Below, piece by piece: positions 8,770 to 17,022 of a stretch of 64,000 nucleotides of DNA. The first letter of the stretch is position 1, and every line of letters starts with the position of its first letter. Both the position numbers and the translations under genes were made by a program. Source of the stretch: Thermoanaerobaculia bacterium (GTDB lineage: Bacteria > Acidobacteriota > Thermoanaerobaculia > Multivoradales > Multivoraceae); contig JAJDUI010000006.1 of NCBI GenBank assembly GCA_022826745.1, positions 197,015 to 261,014 on the forward strand. The letters are read 5' to 3'. The notes beneath the pieces are model-generated. The model saw only the letters and a list, made by a program, of their open reading frames with translations. It had not been told where the DNA came from and ran no database searches.

Positions 8770-9657
8770 ATGGAACAACAGATGGTAGAGCATCGGGAGA
8801 AGCGTCTCTCGGTCGCGTCGGGCGTTGGCATGCTGTGCCTGCTCATCCTCTTCATCCTTCTCGCTGCTGCCGGGGTCGCCGTCTTCGGGATCTGGCAGGT
8901 CATCCCCGCCGTGATCTTCTGTGCGGTGTGCATTCCCGTGCTCATCTTCCTGATGTTCGGGCTGTTCATGGTCCATCCGAACGAGGCGAAGGTCCTCCAG
9001 CTCTTCGGTTCGTACCAGGGCAGCGTCTACGATACGGGGCTTCGCTGGGCCAACCCGTTCCTGAGCAAGCGCCGCGTGTCCGTACGCACCCGGAACTTCG
9101 AGACGGGCAAGCTGAAGGTGAACGACAATGCCGGGAACCCGATCGAGATCGGCGCGGTCGTCGTCTGGCGCGTCACCGACAGCGCCGAGGCCCTCTTCAA
9201 CGTCGACGACTATGAGGACTACGTGCAGGTTCAAAGCGAGGCGGCGCTGCGCAACATGGCGACGGGCTATCCCTATGACGCGCACAGTGAGGGCGAAGTG
9301 TCCCTTTCGCATCACACCGCCGAGATCTCCGAGCGTCTCCGGGGCGAGGTCCAGGAGCGCCTGGCGACCGCCGGCGTCGAGGTGATCGAGGCCCGGATCA
9401 GCCACCTGGCCTACGCTGCCGAGATCGCTGCCGCGATGCTGCAGCGCCAGCAGGCCGCGGCAGTAGTCGCTGCGCGGGCCCAGATCGTCGATGGCGCGGT
9501 CGGCATGGTGGAGCAGGCGCTGAACATGCTGAGCGAGAAGGACGTCGTGCACCTTGACGACGAGCGGAAGGCGGCGATGGTCAGCAACCTGCTGGCCGTG
9601 CTGTGCAGCGACCGCCACACCCAGCCGGTTGTGAACACCGGCACGCTCTATCCGTAG
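8770..9657 (+). CDS. SPFH/Band 7 domain membrane protein
   Basis: This is a stomatin/prohibitin/flotillin-type membrane scaffold. Two hydrophobic stretches at residues ~17-66 anchor the protein. The SPFH domain follows ([48 protein letters not shown]) and ends in the helical Ala/Gln-rich segment typical of the superfamily. At 295 residues it is of normal length. The start is ATG at 8770. A ribbon-helix-helix gene follows after 18 bases. This pairing is common in bacteria, although its function is poorly defined. Confidence 0.9.
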   Translation: MEQQMVEHREKRLSVASGVGMLCLLILFILLAAAGVAVFGIWQVIPAVIFCAVCIPVLIFLMFGLFMVHPNEAKVLQLFGSYQGSVYDTGLRWANPFLSKRRVSVRTRNFETGKLKVNDNAGNPIEIGAVVVWRVTDSAEALFNVDDYEDYVQVQSEAALRNMATGYPYDAHSEGEVSLSHHTAEISERLRGEVQERLATAGVEVIEARISHLAYAAEIAAAMLQRQQAAAVVAARAQIVDGAVGMVEQALNMLSEKDVVHLDDERKAAMVSNLLAVLCSDRHTQPVVNTGTLYP

Positions 9658-9675
9658 GCGGAAGGACGCTGTACG

Positions 9676-9870
9676 GTGGCGGCCCCTCCCCGCAAGGCGT
9701 TCCTCCTGCGCCTCGACTTCGCCGTGTTCGAGGAACTTCAGCGGCTCGCGGCGGCGGAACTGCGGAGCGTCAACGGGCAGATCGAGTACCTGCTCCGCGA
9801 GGCTTTGCGGCAGCGGGGAAGAACCGCGGCGGCCGCGACGTTTGAGAAGGACGGACGCGATGCCCCATAG
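9676..9870 (+). CDS. Arc-like ribbon-helix-helix DNA-binding protein
   Basis: This is a 64-residue protein. The segment FLLRLDFAVFEELQRLA followed by SVNGQIEYLLREAL is the Arc/MetJ-type ribbon-helix-helix: a short beta strand, then two helices with the typical NGQIEYLL pattern. It starts with GTG at 9676, 18 bases after the SPFH stop, so the two genes are almost certainly co-transcribed. It may autoregulate the pair through the inverted repeat at 8688-8715, but this is not shown. No toxin gene accompanies it, so a toxin-antitoxin role is less likely. Confidence 0.82.
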   Translation: MAAPPRKAFLLRLDFAVFEELQRLAAAELRSVNGQIEYLLREALRQRGRTAAAATFEKDGRDAP

Positions 9871-10092
9871 GCGCCCGGAAGGCAAGAGCGGACAAACCCG
9901 GAGCGAAACACAACGGGGTGGTTGATCGTCTTCATACTGCTACACTTGTGCGCCTGTTGGCGCTCAACGTATCCCGGTTCGCTGAGGCACTCTCTCGGCG
10001 GGCGGGGAAGTGTGCGGGTTGAGATCGACATGGACGGCTCTCGACGCCGCCGCTGAGTTTCCCTCTGCTTGGCCCTTACCTGGAGACCGAAG

Positions 10093-11817
10093 ATGGCAGT
10101 TGCCGCAGTCAAGGACGTGAACAAGCCCCTCGAGGCGAGGTACTCGTCCATTCGCCAGCTCTTCGAGTTGGGGAAGGCGAAGACGTATCTCCTCAACGAC
10201 GAGATCAACGACATGATGCCGGCCGACATGGTCGGCGTCGAGGCCGAGATCAACGAACTCTACGACCGCCTGCGGGAGTTGCGGGTCGGCGTGATCCGGC
10301 GGCCGGGCTGGTACGTGGCGAATCTCGACGAGACGGTCACGCTTGAGATCGAGAAGGCGGACGAGGATCCTGCCACGCCGACCGTCACCGAGCCGCTGAA
10401 CACGAGCGATCCGGTGCGGATGTACCTGCGGGAGATGAGCACCGTCCCGCTGCTGGACCGCGACGGCGAGGTCGAGATCGCGCGCGCGCTCGAGGACGGC
10501 GAATGGCTCATCTTCCAGGCGATGGCCCGGAACGCCGACCTGATGACCCGTCTGCTGGCGATGACCGAGCTCGCGGATCGCAAGAACGCGAAGCCGCTCT
10601 CCCAGTTGGTGGAGATCGAACATCCCATCTCCCTGCTGGATCAGAACGGCCACAAGCGGATCGCCAAGCGCGTCGGCGTGTTCGAGAAGATGCAGGAGCT
10701 GGAAGAGGAACTCGATCGCACCCGGCGCCGGCAGAAGCGCTACAGCCCCCGCGGCGACCGCTTCCAGGAGATCGCGCGGGACATCGACCGCCTGGAGGAG
10801 CGGGCCTCCGCCCTGATCGTGGAGCTGGGCTTCACCGGGCCGGACCGCAATCGGGTGGTCGACCTGGTCAAGTTGATCGACAACCGCTTCCGGCGCAGCG
10901 AGCGCGATATCAGCCGGGCCCAGGTGGCGCTCGAGCGCGAGAACAACGAGGAACTCAGGGCGCTGCACCGGCGGCGCATCCAGAAGTACCGCGAAGAGGT
11001 ACGGAAGCTCGAGTTGCGCCACTTCGTCAAGCAGGGAGAGCTGCGGGCGATGGTGGCCAAGGTCAAGCGCGGCGAGGCGTTGAGCGAGCGCGCCAAGGAG
11101 CAGCTCATCATGTCGAACCTGCGCCTGGTCGTCTCGATCGCCAAGAAGTACACGAACCGGGGCCTCCAGTTCCTGGACCTGATCCAGGAGGGGAACATCG
11201 GCCTGATGAAGGCGGTCGAGAAGTTCGAGTATCGCCGCGGTTACAAGTTCTCGACCTACGCCACGTGGTGGATCCGCCAGGCGGTGGCGCGGGCGATCGC
11301 CGACCAGTCGCGGACGATCCGCATCCCGGTTCACATGATCGAGAACATCAACAAGCTGACCCGCACGTCGCGGTCGCTGGTCCAGGAACTCGGGCGTGAG
11401 CCCACCGCCGAGGAGATCGGCGAGCACATGGACCTTCCCGCCTCCAAGGTGCGCAAGATCATGAAGATCGCGCAGGCGCCGGTGTCGCTCGAGACTCCGG
11501 TCGGAGAAGAGGAGGATTCCCACCTCGGCGACTTCATCGAGGACAAGAACTCGCCGTCGCCGATCGACGAGGTCATCTCCTCCAACCTGCGCGAGCAGAC
11601 CGGCAACGTGCTGCGTTCTCTCTCGCCCCGCGAGGAACTCGTACTGCGGATGCGCTTCGGTGTCGGCGAGGGCTCGGAGCACACCCTGGAGGAAGTCGGG
11701 AAGTCGTTCAACGTCACGCGTGAACGCATCCGCCAGATCGAATCGAAGGCCTTGCGCAAGCTCCGGCACCCGGACTGGGCGCAGAAGCTGCGTCCGTTCC
11801 TCGACGACGGCGCGTAG
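10093..11817 (+). CDS. rpoD: RNA polymerase primary sigma factor (RpoD, sigma-70)
   Basis: This is the housekeeping sigma factor. Region 1.1 comes first ([18 protein letters not shown]). Region 1.2 reads [20 protein letters not shown] non-conserved region of ~240 residues follows. Region 2 contains [20 protein letters not shown], the -10-recognition helix ([16 protein letters not shown]) and RTIRIPVHM. Region 4 ends with [20 protein letters not shown], the -35-recognition helix-turn-helix. I chose ATG 10093 (574 residues) because GGAG lies 8 bases upstream; TTG 10069 would add eight residues. The preceding 222-base gap, the longest in the window, probably contains the rpoD promoter, but I cannot assign convincing -35/-10 boxes. 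Confidence 0.95.
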   Translation: MAVAAVKDVNKPLEARYSSIRQLFELGKAKTYLLNDEINDMMPADMVGVEAEINELYDRLRELRVGVIRRPGWYVANLDETVTLEIEKADEDPATPTVTEPLNTSDPVRMYLREMSTVPLLDRDGEVEIARALEDGEWLIFQAMARNADLMTRLLAMTELADRKNAKPLSQLVEIEHPISLLDQNGHKRIAKRVGVFEKMQELEEELDRTRRRQKRYSPRGDRFQEIARDIDRLEERASALIVELGFTGPDRNRVVDLVKLIDNRFRRSERDISRAQVALERENNEELRALHRRRIQKYREEVRKLELRHFVKQGELRAMVAKVKRGEALSERAKEQLIMSNLRLVVSIAKKYTNRGLQFLDLIQEGNIGLMKAVEKFEYRRGYKFSTYATWWIRQAVARAIADQSRTIRIPVHMIENINKLTRTSRSLVQELGREPTAEEIGEHMDLPASKVRKIMKIAQAPVSLETPVGEEEDSHLGDFIEDKNSPSPIDEVISSNLREQTGNVLRSLSPREELVLRMRFGVGEGSEHTLEEVGKSFNVTRERIRQIESKALRKLRHPDWAQKLRPFLDDGA

Positions 11818-11859
11818 CGGCCCGGCCCCTCGCGGCTCAACCCCGGCAGACTGTCAGCG

Positions 11860-12564
11860 ATGCGGGTCCGCACCGGCACGAGCGGGTTCTCGTATCCCGC
11901 CTGGGAGGGCCACTTCTACCCGTCCGGGACGAAGCGCCCGGACATGCTCTCGTTCTACGCCGGGAAGCTCGGCGCGGTGGAGATCAACAACACCTTCTAC
12001 CGCATGCCGAAGGCCGACCTGCTGGAGCGCTGGCGTGACTCGGTCCCGGAGAGCTTCCGGTTTGTGCTGAAGGCCTCGCGCCGGATCACGCACCACCAGC
12101 GGCTGAGGGACGCCGACGATTCGGTCGAGTATCTCTTCGACACCGCGAAGGTGCTGGGTGAGCAGCTCGGTCCGTTCCTGTTCCAGTTGCCGCCATACCT
12201 GAGGCGAGACGACGATCGACTCGCGACATTCCTCGAGCGGCTGCCGGCGGGGCTGCGGGCGGCGTTCGAGTTCCGGCACGCGAGCTGGTTTGACGATGCC
12301 GTATTCGCGTTGCTCGAGGAGGCCGGCGCCGCCCTGTGCGTCGCCGACGCGGGAGGCGACCACGACGCGCCACTGGTGGCGACCACGGACTTCGGCTATC
12401 TTCGGCTCCGCCGCGAGGACTACGACGAGGCGGCGCTTCGCTCCTGGGCCGACAGGATCCGGCGGCAACCCTGGCGCGAAACCTACGTCTTCTTCAAGCA
12501 CGAAGACGAAGGGGCGGGACCGCGCATGGCGGCGCGGTTCGAAACCCTGCTCGCGGAAACCTGA
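11860..12564 (+). CDS. DUF72 domain protein (YecE-like)
   Basis: The N-terminus [18 protein letters not shown] and the motifs [23 protein letters not shown] and FQLPPYL are diagnostic of the DUF72/YecE TIM-barrel family. The biochemical role of this family is not established. The length of 234 residues is typical. The gene follows rpoD by 42 bases and precedes the MATE transporter by 3 bases, so DUF72 and MATE are probably co-transcribed. The start at ATG 11860 fits the conserved N-terminus. Confidence 0.88.
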   Translation: MRVRTGTSGFSYPAWEGHFYPSGTKRPDMLSFYAGKLGAVEINNTFYRMPKADLLERWRDSVPESFRFVLKASRRITHHQRLRDADDSVEYLFDTAKVLGEQLGPFLFQLPPYLRRDDDRLATFLERLPAGLRAAFEFRHASWFDDAVFALLEEAGAALCVADAGGDHDAPLVATTDFGYLRLRREDYDEAALRSWADRIRRQPWRETYVFFKHEDEGAGPRMAARFETLLAET

Positions 12565-12567
12565 ACG

Positions 12568-13989
12568 ATGAACATCGACATCTCCTATCGGCGCATTCTC
12601 GCGCTGGCCGGTCCGGTCGTCATCACGCAGATGACGCACACGGCGATGGGCCTGATCGACGCGATGATGGTCGGCCGGCTGGGCGTCGTCGCCCTGGCCG
12701 GGGTCGGCCTGGGCGCGATCATCTCCTGGTGGCTGCTCGGCTTCTTCGTCGGCCTGCTGCAGGGCGTGAACACGTTCGTCGCCCAGTTCTTCGGCGCCGG
12801 CAAGAAGGACCGGGTCGGCGTCGCCTTCTGGCAGGGTCTCTACCTGGCCGCCGGCGCGGGTATCGCCGTCCTGCTCGCGGCGCCGCTCTCCGGCTGGGCG
12901 TTCCGGGTGATGGGGGCGTCGCCGGAGGTCCAGGCGATCGCCACGGACTACACGGAGGTGCGGTTGGGCGCCGCGGTGGGGCTGATGATCTTCCTCGTCG
13001 CGGAGAACTACTACCGCGGACTTGGACGCACCGAAGTGCCCATGTTCGCGGGGCTGATTCAACTGGCCCTGAACTGCGGACTGAACTACCTGCTGATCTT
13101 CGGCGTCTGGGGCTTCCCGGAGCTTGGCGCCGCGGGCACGGCGGTGGGTACGGTGATCGCCCAGTTTCTCGTCGCGGTCGGCCTGCTGGCCGGCGTGCTC
13201 GCGACGAAGATAGGCCGCGACTACGGCGCGACCCGTCCTCGACCGCCGGAGGCGGCCCTGCTCGGCCAGATGCTCCGCGTCAGCCTGCCGATCGGCGTTC
13301 AGGTGTTCATGGAGATGGGCGGAATCAGCGTCTTCACGGCCCTCGTGGCGAACCTCGGCGACGCGGAGATGGCGGCGACGAACGCCGTGATACACGCCTG
13401 GTCCGTCTCCTTCATGCTCGCCGTCGCGCTGGCCGTCGGCTGCACGACGCTGGTCGGACAGTGCCTGGGGGCCAGACAGCTTGACGACGTACGTCTCGTC
13501 GTCCGTCGCGTGATGTGGCTGGGCTACGGGGCGATGGCGATCATGGCTGTCATCTACGTCGGCTTCCCCGGTTGGCTGATGCAGTTGTTCGCGCGGGAGG
13601 CGGGCGATCTCGCCGCGCTCCTGCCGTACGCCCGGCCGCTGTTCCTCATCTGCACCCTGTGCCTGGTCTTCGAGCTGCCGTTCAACATCTACTCCGGCGC
13701 GCTTCGGGGTGCCGGCGACACGACCTACCCGATGGTCGTGAACATCGGCGTGGCCTGGCTCGTCTTCGTGCCGCTCGTCTTCTTCGCCACGCGGAACTGG
13801 GGCCTCATCGGCGCATGGAGCTGTTTCATCGTCCATGTGGCGCTGCTCGCCGCCCTGCTCGCCGTCCGGGTGCGCGGTCGGACCTGGATCGAACGAGGCG
13901 CTTCTCTGCTCGATGCGGAGCGGGCGACGGGTGGTGCATCGGCGAAGGTGTCCGAGATGGACGACCTCCGCTCCTCGCCGGCTCTCTGA
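12568..13989 (+). CDS. MATE family multidrug/cation efflux transporter
   Basis: MATE proteins export drugs or metabolites across the inner membrane using an Na+ or H+ gradient. The sequence has about twelve hydrophobic helices. It opens with ILALAGPVVITQMTHTAMGLIDAMMVGRLG, the usual first MATE helix, shown here in two overlapping parts of the same segment. The second half repeats the pattern at about residue 240 (LRVSLPIGVQVFMEMGG). GALRGAGDTTYPM near residue 385 is a typical late-helix motif. The length of 473 residues is normal. It starts 3 bases after the DUF72 stop. The substrate is unknown. Confidence 0.9.
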   Translation: MNIDISYRRILALAGPVVITQMTHTAMGLIDAMMVGRLGVVALAGVGLGAIISWWLLGFFVGLLQGVNTFVAQFFGAGKKDRVGVAFWQGLYLAAGAGIAVLLAAPLSGWAFRVMGASPEVQAIATDYTEVRLGAAVGLMIFLVAENYYRGLGRTEVPMFAGLIQLALNCGLNYLLIFGVWGFPELGAAGTAVGTVIAQFLVAVGLLAGVLATKIGRDYGATRPRPPEAALLGQMLRVSLPIGVQVFMEMGGISVFTALVANLGDAEMAATNAVIHAWSVSFMLAVALAVGCTTLVGQCLGARQLDDVRLVVRRVMWLGYGAMAIMAVIYVGFPGWLMQLFAREAGDLAALLPYARPLFLICTLCLVFELPFNIYSGALRGAGDTTYPMVVNIGVAWLVFVPLVFFATRNWGLIGAWSCFIVHVALLAALLAVRVRGRTWIERGASLLDAERATGGASAKVSEMDDLRSSPAL

Positions 13990-14041
13990 GCCGATTCGGC
14001 GGTCGGGCGGCGCAGAGACCGCGTCTCCATGGGGCCCGCGT

Positions 14042-16066
14042 CTACGGCGGACGGCAGCCGTCCGGGAAGGCGGTCGCGTCGGTGATCGCCGAGGCCGGCA
14101 TGCCCGGTTCGTTCCGGTACTCCCTCTCGACGCCGGTCGCGGTATCGGTCACGCGAATGATGTAGCCGAGGTCCGTCGTCGAGGCGCCGTACACCCAGAC
14201 GTGATCGTTCAGGGCGCAGCCGTCCAGCACCTTGACGAGGATCTCCCAGTTGTCCGGGTCGAAGAACCAGAACAGGCCCGCGTCCCGCGTCGCGGGGCTG
14301 GCCGCCGTTGCGTCTCCGGTCGCGCCGTTCCTGGCCAGCCAGGTGACTCGTACCTCGTAGCGGCCGTCGTGGAGACAGACGGTCTTCCCGTCCGCCGCAC
14401 AACCGACGTCTTCGCCGCTTCCCGGGTCGTCGGCCGCCTGGACGACCAGGAAGATCGCGCTGACCGCGCCCCAGTTGCCGTCGATGTCTCTTGCCCGGAC
14501 GAAGACGGTATGCCTGCCGGCGCTCAAGCCGGTCGTATCGATGATCGCGGTTGCGCCCTCCGTGCGGCTGTCGAAGGCCCCATCGGAGGCGTGCATGGCG
14601 TTCGCGGTTCCTCGCCGGACCCAGGGCGGCACGTCAACGTAGTACCGTCCGGCCGCGATGTTCTGGGTGGGTTCGAAGCCGTTGCTGTTCTCGTAACGAG
14701 TGTCGTCGAAGGTCGCTGACAGGGCGACCGCGGTTCCGGCGATGACGCCGGTCGTCGACGCGCCGTTGCTCAGACTCAGATCGCGAACGTCGGGGCCGGC
14801 CGGAGTCCGATACGGCGTCCTCGCCACCTTGAAGGCGTAGAGAAGGGACTCCAGGTTCTCGTCCAGAATCGAGTTCTCGAATCGGCTGCAGTCCTGGAAG
14901 AACGTCGTGCCGAGTTCGTAGGTAAAGGAGGCGCGGCCGAGAACGCCGTAGCCGTAATCCTCGGTGGCGCCCGTTACCGGGTAGAGCCCGATGGCCTGAA
15001 GCGGCCTGTAGCCGTTGAAGTACGCGAGCTTCCGGCCCAGGGTCTGGAGCGCAGTGCCGTTCGGCGCCGGGTCGTAAACGTGGCCCCAGGGCCAGAGGAT
15101 GAGACGGCCATGGCTATGAATGTCGAGGACGACTCCCGAGGTGCCGCTTGACGCCGCATCGCGGTCGCCTGGTCCACGGGCGTCGGGAAACAGCCTCTCC
15201 ATGTAGGTCTGGATCGCCTGCGTTTCGGGCTCGGAGGCCGCCGACAGGCCCCGGTAGACGATGCTGCACTCGTTCGTGCTGGAGCCCGAGTCTCCCCATT
15301 TGAAGTCGAAGTTGCGGTTCAGATCGACTCCCGCCCATGAATGGGCGCAGTGGCGCGTGTTGTGGTTCTTGCGCCAGAGCAGACCCTCCTCGGCCCGTTT
15401 TCTCCCGTCCGGATTCGCCTGCAGCATGAGGTGGACTTCCTGGTGGTCCAGGAGCCACCGCACGTCGGCATCCGTCTCGTAGGAGTCCACCAGGTGCTCC
15501 GCGAAACGCAGGGCGAGTTCGGCGGTCGTGTACTCCCGGGCGTGAAGCGCCGCGGTGATGAAGAGGACCGGCTTCTTACCCGTCGTCGCCGAGTTCGTAA
15601 GGCGCAGCACGTACAAGGTGTAGCCGTCAGCGCTCCGTTGCCTCTTCTTCCATGACCTTCCGGCCCATTTCCATGTGGCGAGCTTCGGATGTGCGCGGGC
15701 GATAGCTCTCGCACTCGCGTAGGTCTCCTCCACCGTGCGGTAGCAGGGGAACCCGGCGATTGTCCCTTGCGCGGCGTCTGTTGGCGATTCGGAGGGGAAG
15801 GTGGCGGAAACGTAGTCGTTGTCTTCGACGATCCGCATCCCGGCTTGCCGGGCGGTTTCGACGTCCTCTTCGGTGCCCCGCAGGACGATGTAGCCCTTCT
15901 CGTACTCCGACTCGAGAGCGTCGAGCGACATGACGGCTCTGGCGGCGACCAGCGGATCGTCGAAGTAGGCACGCACCACCCGGACTCCATCTGGCGGTTC
16001 GGGCTCCTGCGCCGGGAGCGCCGTGGCGGTCGCCAGAACGGTCGACAAGACGAGAATGCGGCTCAC
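14042..16066 (-). CDS. Secreted M14 zinc carboxypeptidase with a conserved C-terminal domain
   Basis: A signal peptide covers the first ~20 residues (LVLSTVLATATALPAQ). The zinc peptidase domain has HAREYTTAE (~residue 175, zinc ligands His and Glu), VDLNRNFDFKWG, DIHSHG (~315, third zinc ligand) and YELGTTFF (~384, catalytic Glu). All catalytic elements of family M14 are present. Residues ~430-550 are Ig-like/FN3-like beta sandwich. Residues ~554-674 form the module also found at the end of the spondin protein (VCLHDGRYEVRVTW, GLFWFFDPDN, VKVLDGCALN). The start is GTG at 16066. It probably degrades extracellular peptides. Confidence 0.88.
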   Translation of the reverse strand: MSRILVLSTVLATATALPAQEPEPPDGVRVVRAYFDDPLVAARAVMSLDALESEYEKGYIVLRGTEEDVETARQAGMRIVEDNDYVSATFPSESPTDAAQGTIAGFPCYRTVEETYASARAIARAHPKLATWKWAGRSWKKRQRSADGYTLYVLRLTNSATTGKKPVLFITAALHAREYTTAELALRFAEHLVDSYETDADVRWLLDHQEVHLMLQANPDGRKRAEEGLLWRKNHNTRHCAHSWAGVDLNRNFDFKWGDSGSSTNECSIVYRGLSAASEPETQAIQTYMERLFPDARGPGDRDAASSGTSGVVLDIHSHGRLILWPWGHVYDPAPNGTALQTLGRKLAYFNGYRPLQAIGLYPVTGATEDYGYGVLGRASFTYELGTTFFQDCSRFENSILDENLESLLYAFKVARTPYRTPAGPDVRDLSLSNGASTTGVIAGTAVALSATFDDTRYENSNGFEPTQNIAAGRYYVDVPPWVRRGTANAMHASDGAFDSRTEGATAIIDTTGLSAGRHTVFVRARDIDGNWGAVSAIFLVVQAADDPGSGEDVGCAADGKTVCLHDGRYEVRVTWLARNGATGDATAASPATRDAGLFWFFDPDNWEILVKVLDGCALNDHVWVYGASTTDLGYIIRVTDTATGVEREYRNEPGMPASAITDATAFPDGCRPP

Positions 16067-16145
16067 CTGAACCGCGATTGGATCACAGAGCGCCGGCCCC
16101 GCCCATTCGTGGATCCCGAGGTCGATCGAGACTCGGCTTTGTGGC

Positions 16146-16151
16146 TATGAT
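16146..16151 (+). promoter_or_regulatory. Possible -10 element for the sdh operon
   Basis: TATGAT lies 71 bases upstream of the chosen sdhC start, in the only AT-leaning patch between the divergent carboxypeptidase and sdhC. It is one base from the sigma-70 consensus. No good -35 box is visible 16-19 bases upstream, so support is weak. Confidence 0.25.
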
Positions 16152-16221
16152 CACCGCCGGGCCGACCCCGGCCCTCGCTCACGCACTTCCATCCAGCGAC
16201 CCAGAGAGGACAGAATCCGAG

Positions 16222-17022
16222 ATGGCCATCTCCGCCGCGCTGAAGCGGCGATCGTTCGGTGAAACCCAGCGTCAGGACGCCTGGTGGCTGCAGCCGGGCG
16301 CCGTTGTCGTGGGCCTGGGGCTCGCGAGCGTCTACGCGACCTGGGCGGCGCTTCAGGCCGATCACTACGTATTCGGCGGCTACCTGTCGCCGCTGTACTC
16401 GCCGGAGGTCTTCGGCCTCTCGCACCATGCCTGGTTCGAGGGCTTCCCGAGCTGGTGGCCGAGCTTCGTTCCCCAGTCGCCGGCGCTGTTCATCCTGATC
16501 CTGCCGCTGGGATTCCGCGCCACCTGCTACTACTACCGCGGCGCGTACTACAAGGCGTTCTGGGCCGATCCGCCGGCCTGCGCGGTCGGTGAGCCGCGGA
16601 ACGCCTACCGGGGCGAGAACTCGTTTCCGCTGATCGTCCAGAACATCCACCGCTACTTCCTGTTCGCGATGATGGCGTGGATCTTCGTCTTCTTCCCGAT
16701 CGACGTATACCGGGCGTTCGAGTTCGAGACGGCTACCGGCGGCCACGCCTTCGGCGTCGGCATCGGCAGCTTCGTCCTTCTGATCAACTGGCTGCTGCTG
16801 AGCGGCTACGCGCTGGGCTGCCACTCGACGCGCCACGTGATCGGCGGCTTCCGCAACGTGATGGCGGGGAGGCCGTTCCAGAGCGCCTGCTACCGCTGCG
16901 TCTCCTGCCTGAACCGCAAGCACATGGCCTGGGCCTGGCTCAGCCTGATCTGGGTCACGTTCTCCGACATCTACGTCCGGTTGTGCTCGATGGGCGTCTG
17001 GACCGACTTCAGGATCCTCTGA
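16222..17022 (+). CDS. sdhC: Succinate dehydrogenase membrane anchor subunit (mycobacterial Sdh1-like SdhC)
   Basis: This is the quinone-side membrane subunit of succinate dehydrogenase. It has about five hydrophobic helices in 266 residues. LSPLYSPE, LILPLGFRATCYYYRGAYYKAF and FPLIVQNIHRYFLF match the single large anchor of actinobacterial Sdh1 rather than the short SdhC/SdhD pair of E. coli. Potential metal ligands are Cys200-His201, His205, Cys223, Cys226, Cys229 and His234. ATG 16222 was chosen over the upstream in-frame start because GAGAGG precedes it and the extra upstream residues look non-coding. Its stop overlaps the sdhA start by one base. Confidence 0.87.
   Translation: MAISAALKRRSFGETQRQDAWWLQPGAVVVGLGLASVYATWAALQADHYVFGGYLSPLYSPEVFGLSHHAWFEGFPSWWPSFVPQSPALFILILPLGFRATCYYYRGAYYKAFWADPPACAVGEPRNAYRGENSFPLIVQNIHRYFLFAMMAWIFVFFPIDVYRAFEFETATGGHAFGVGIGSFVLLINWLLLSGYALGCHSTRHVIGGFRNVMAGRPFQSACYRCVSCLNRKHMAWAWLSLIWVTFSDIYVRLCSMGVWTDFRIL

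Noticed and set aside
9918..9946. rpoD promoter with TTGATC and TACACT hexamers
   Set aside because: Spacing of the two hexamers is 13 bases, too short; the alternative -35 at proper spacing does not resemble the consensus.
9964..11769. Long open frame antisense to rpoD
   Set aside because: It has low-complexity Leu/Asp/Arg/His composition and no motif, and it lies opposite an unambiguous sigma factor.
11854..13836. Long open frame antisense to the DUF72 and MATE genes
   Set aside because: Its composition is Asp/His/Glu/Arg-rich as expected for a GC-rich shadow frame, while the plus strand encodes two recognisable families.
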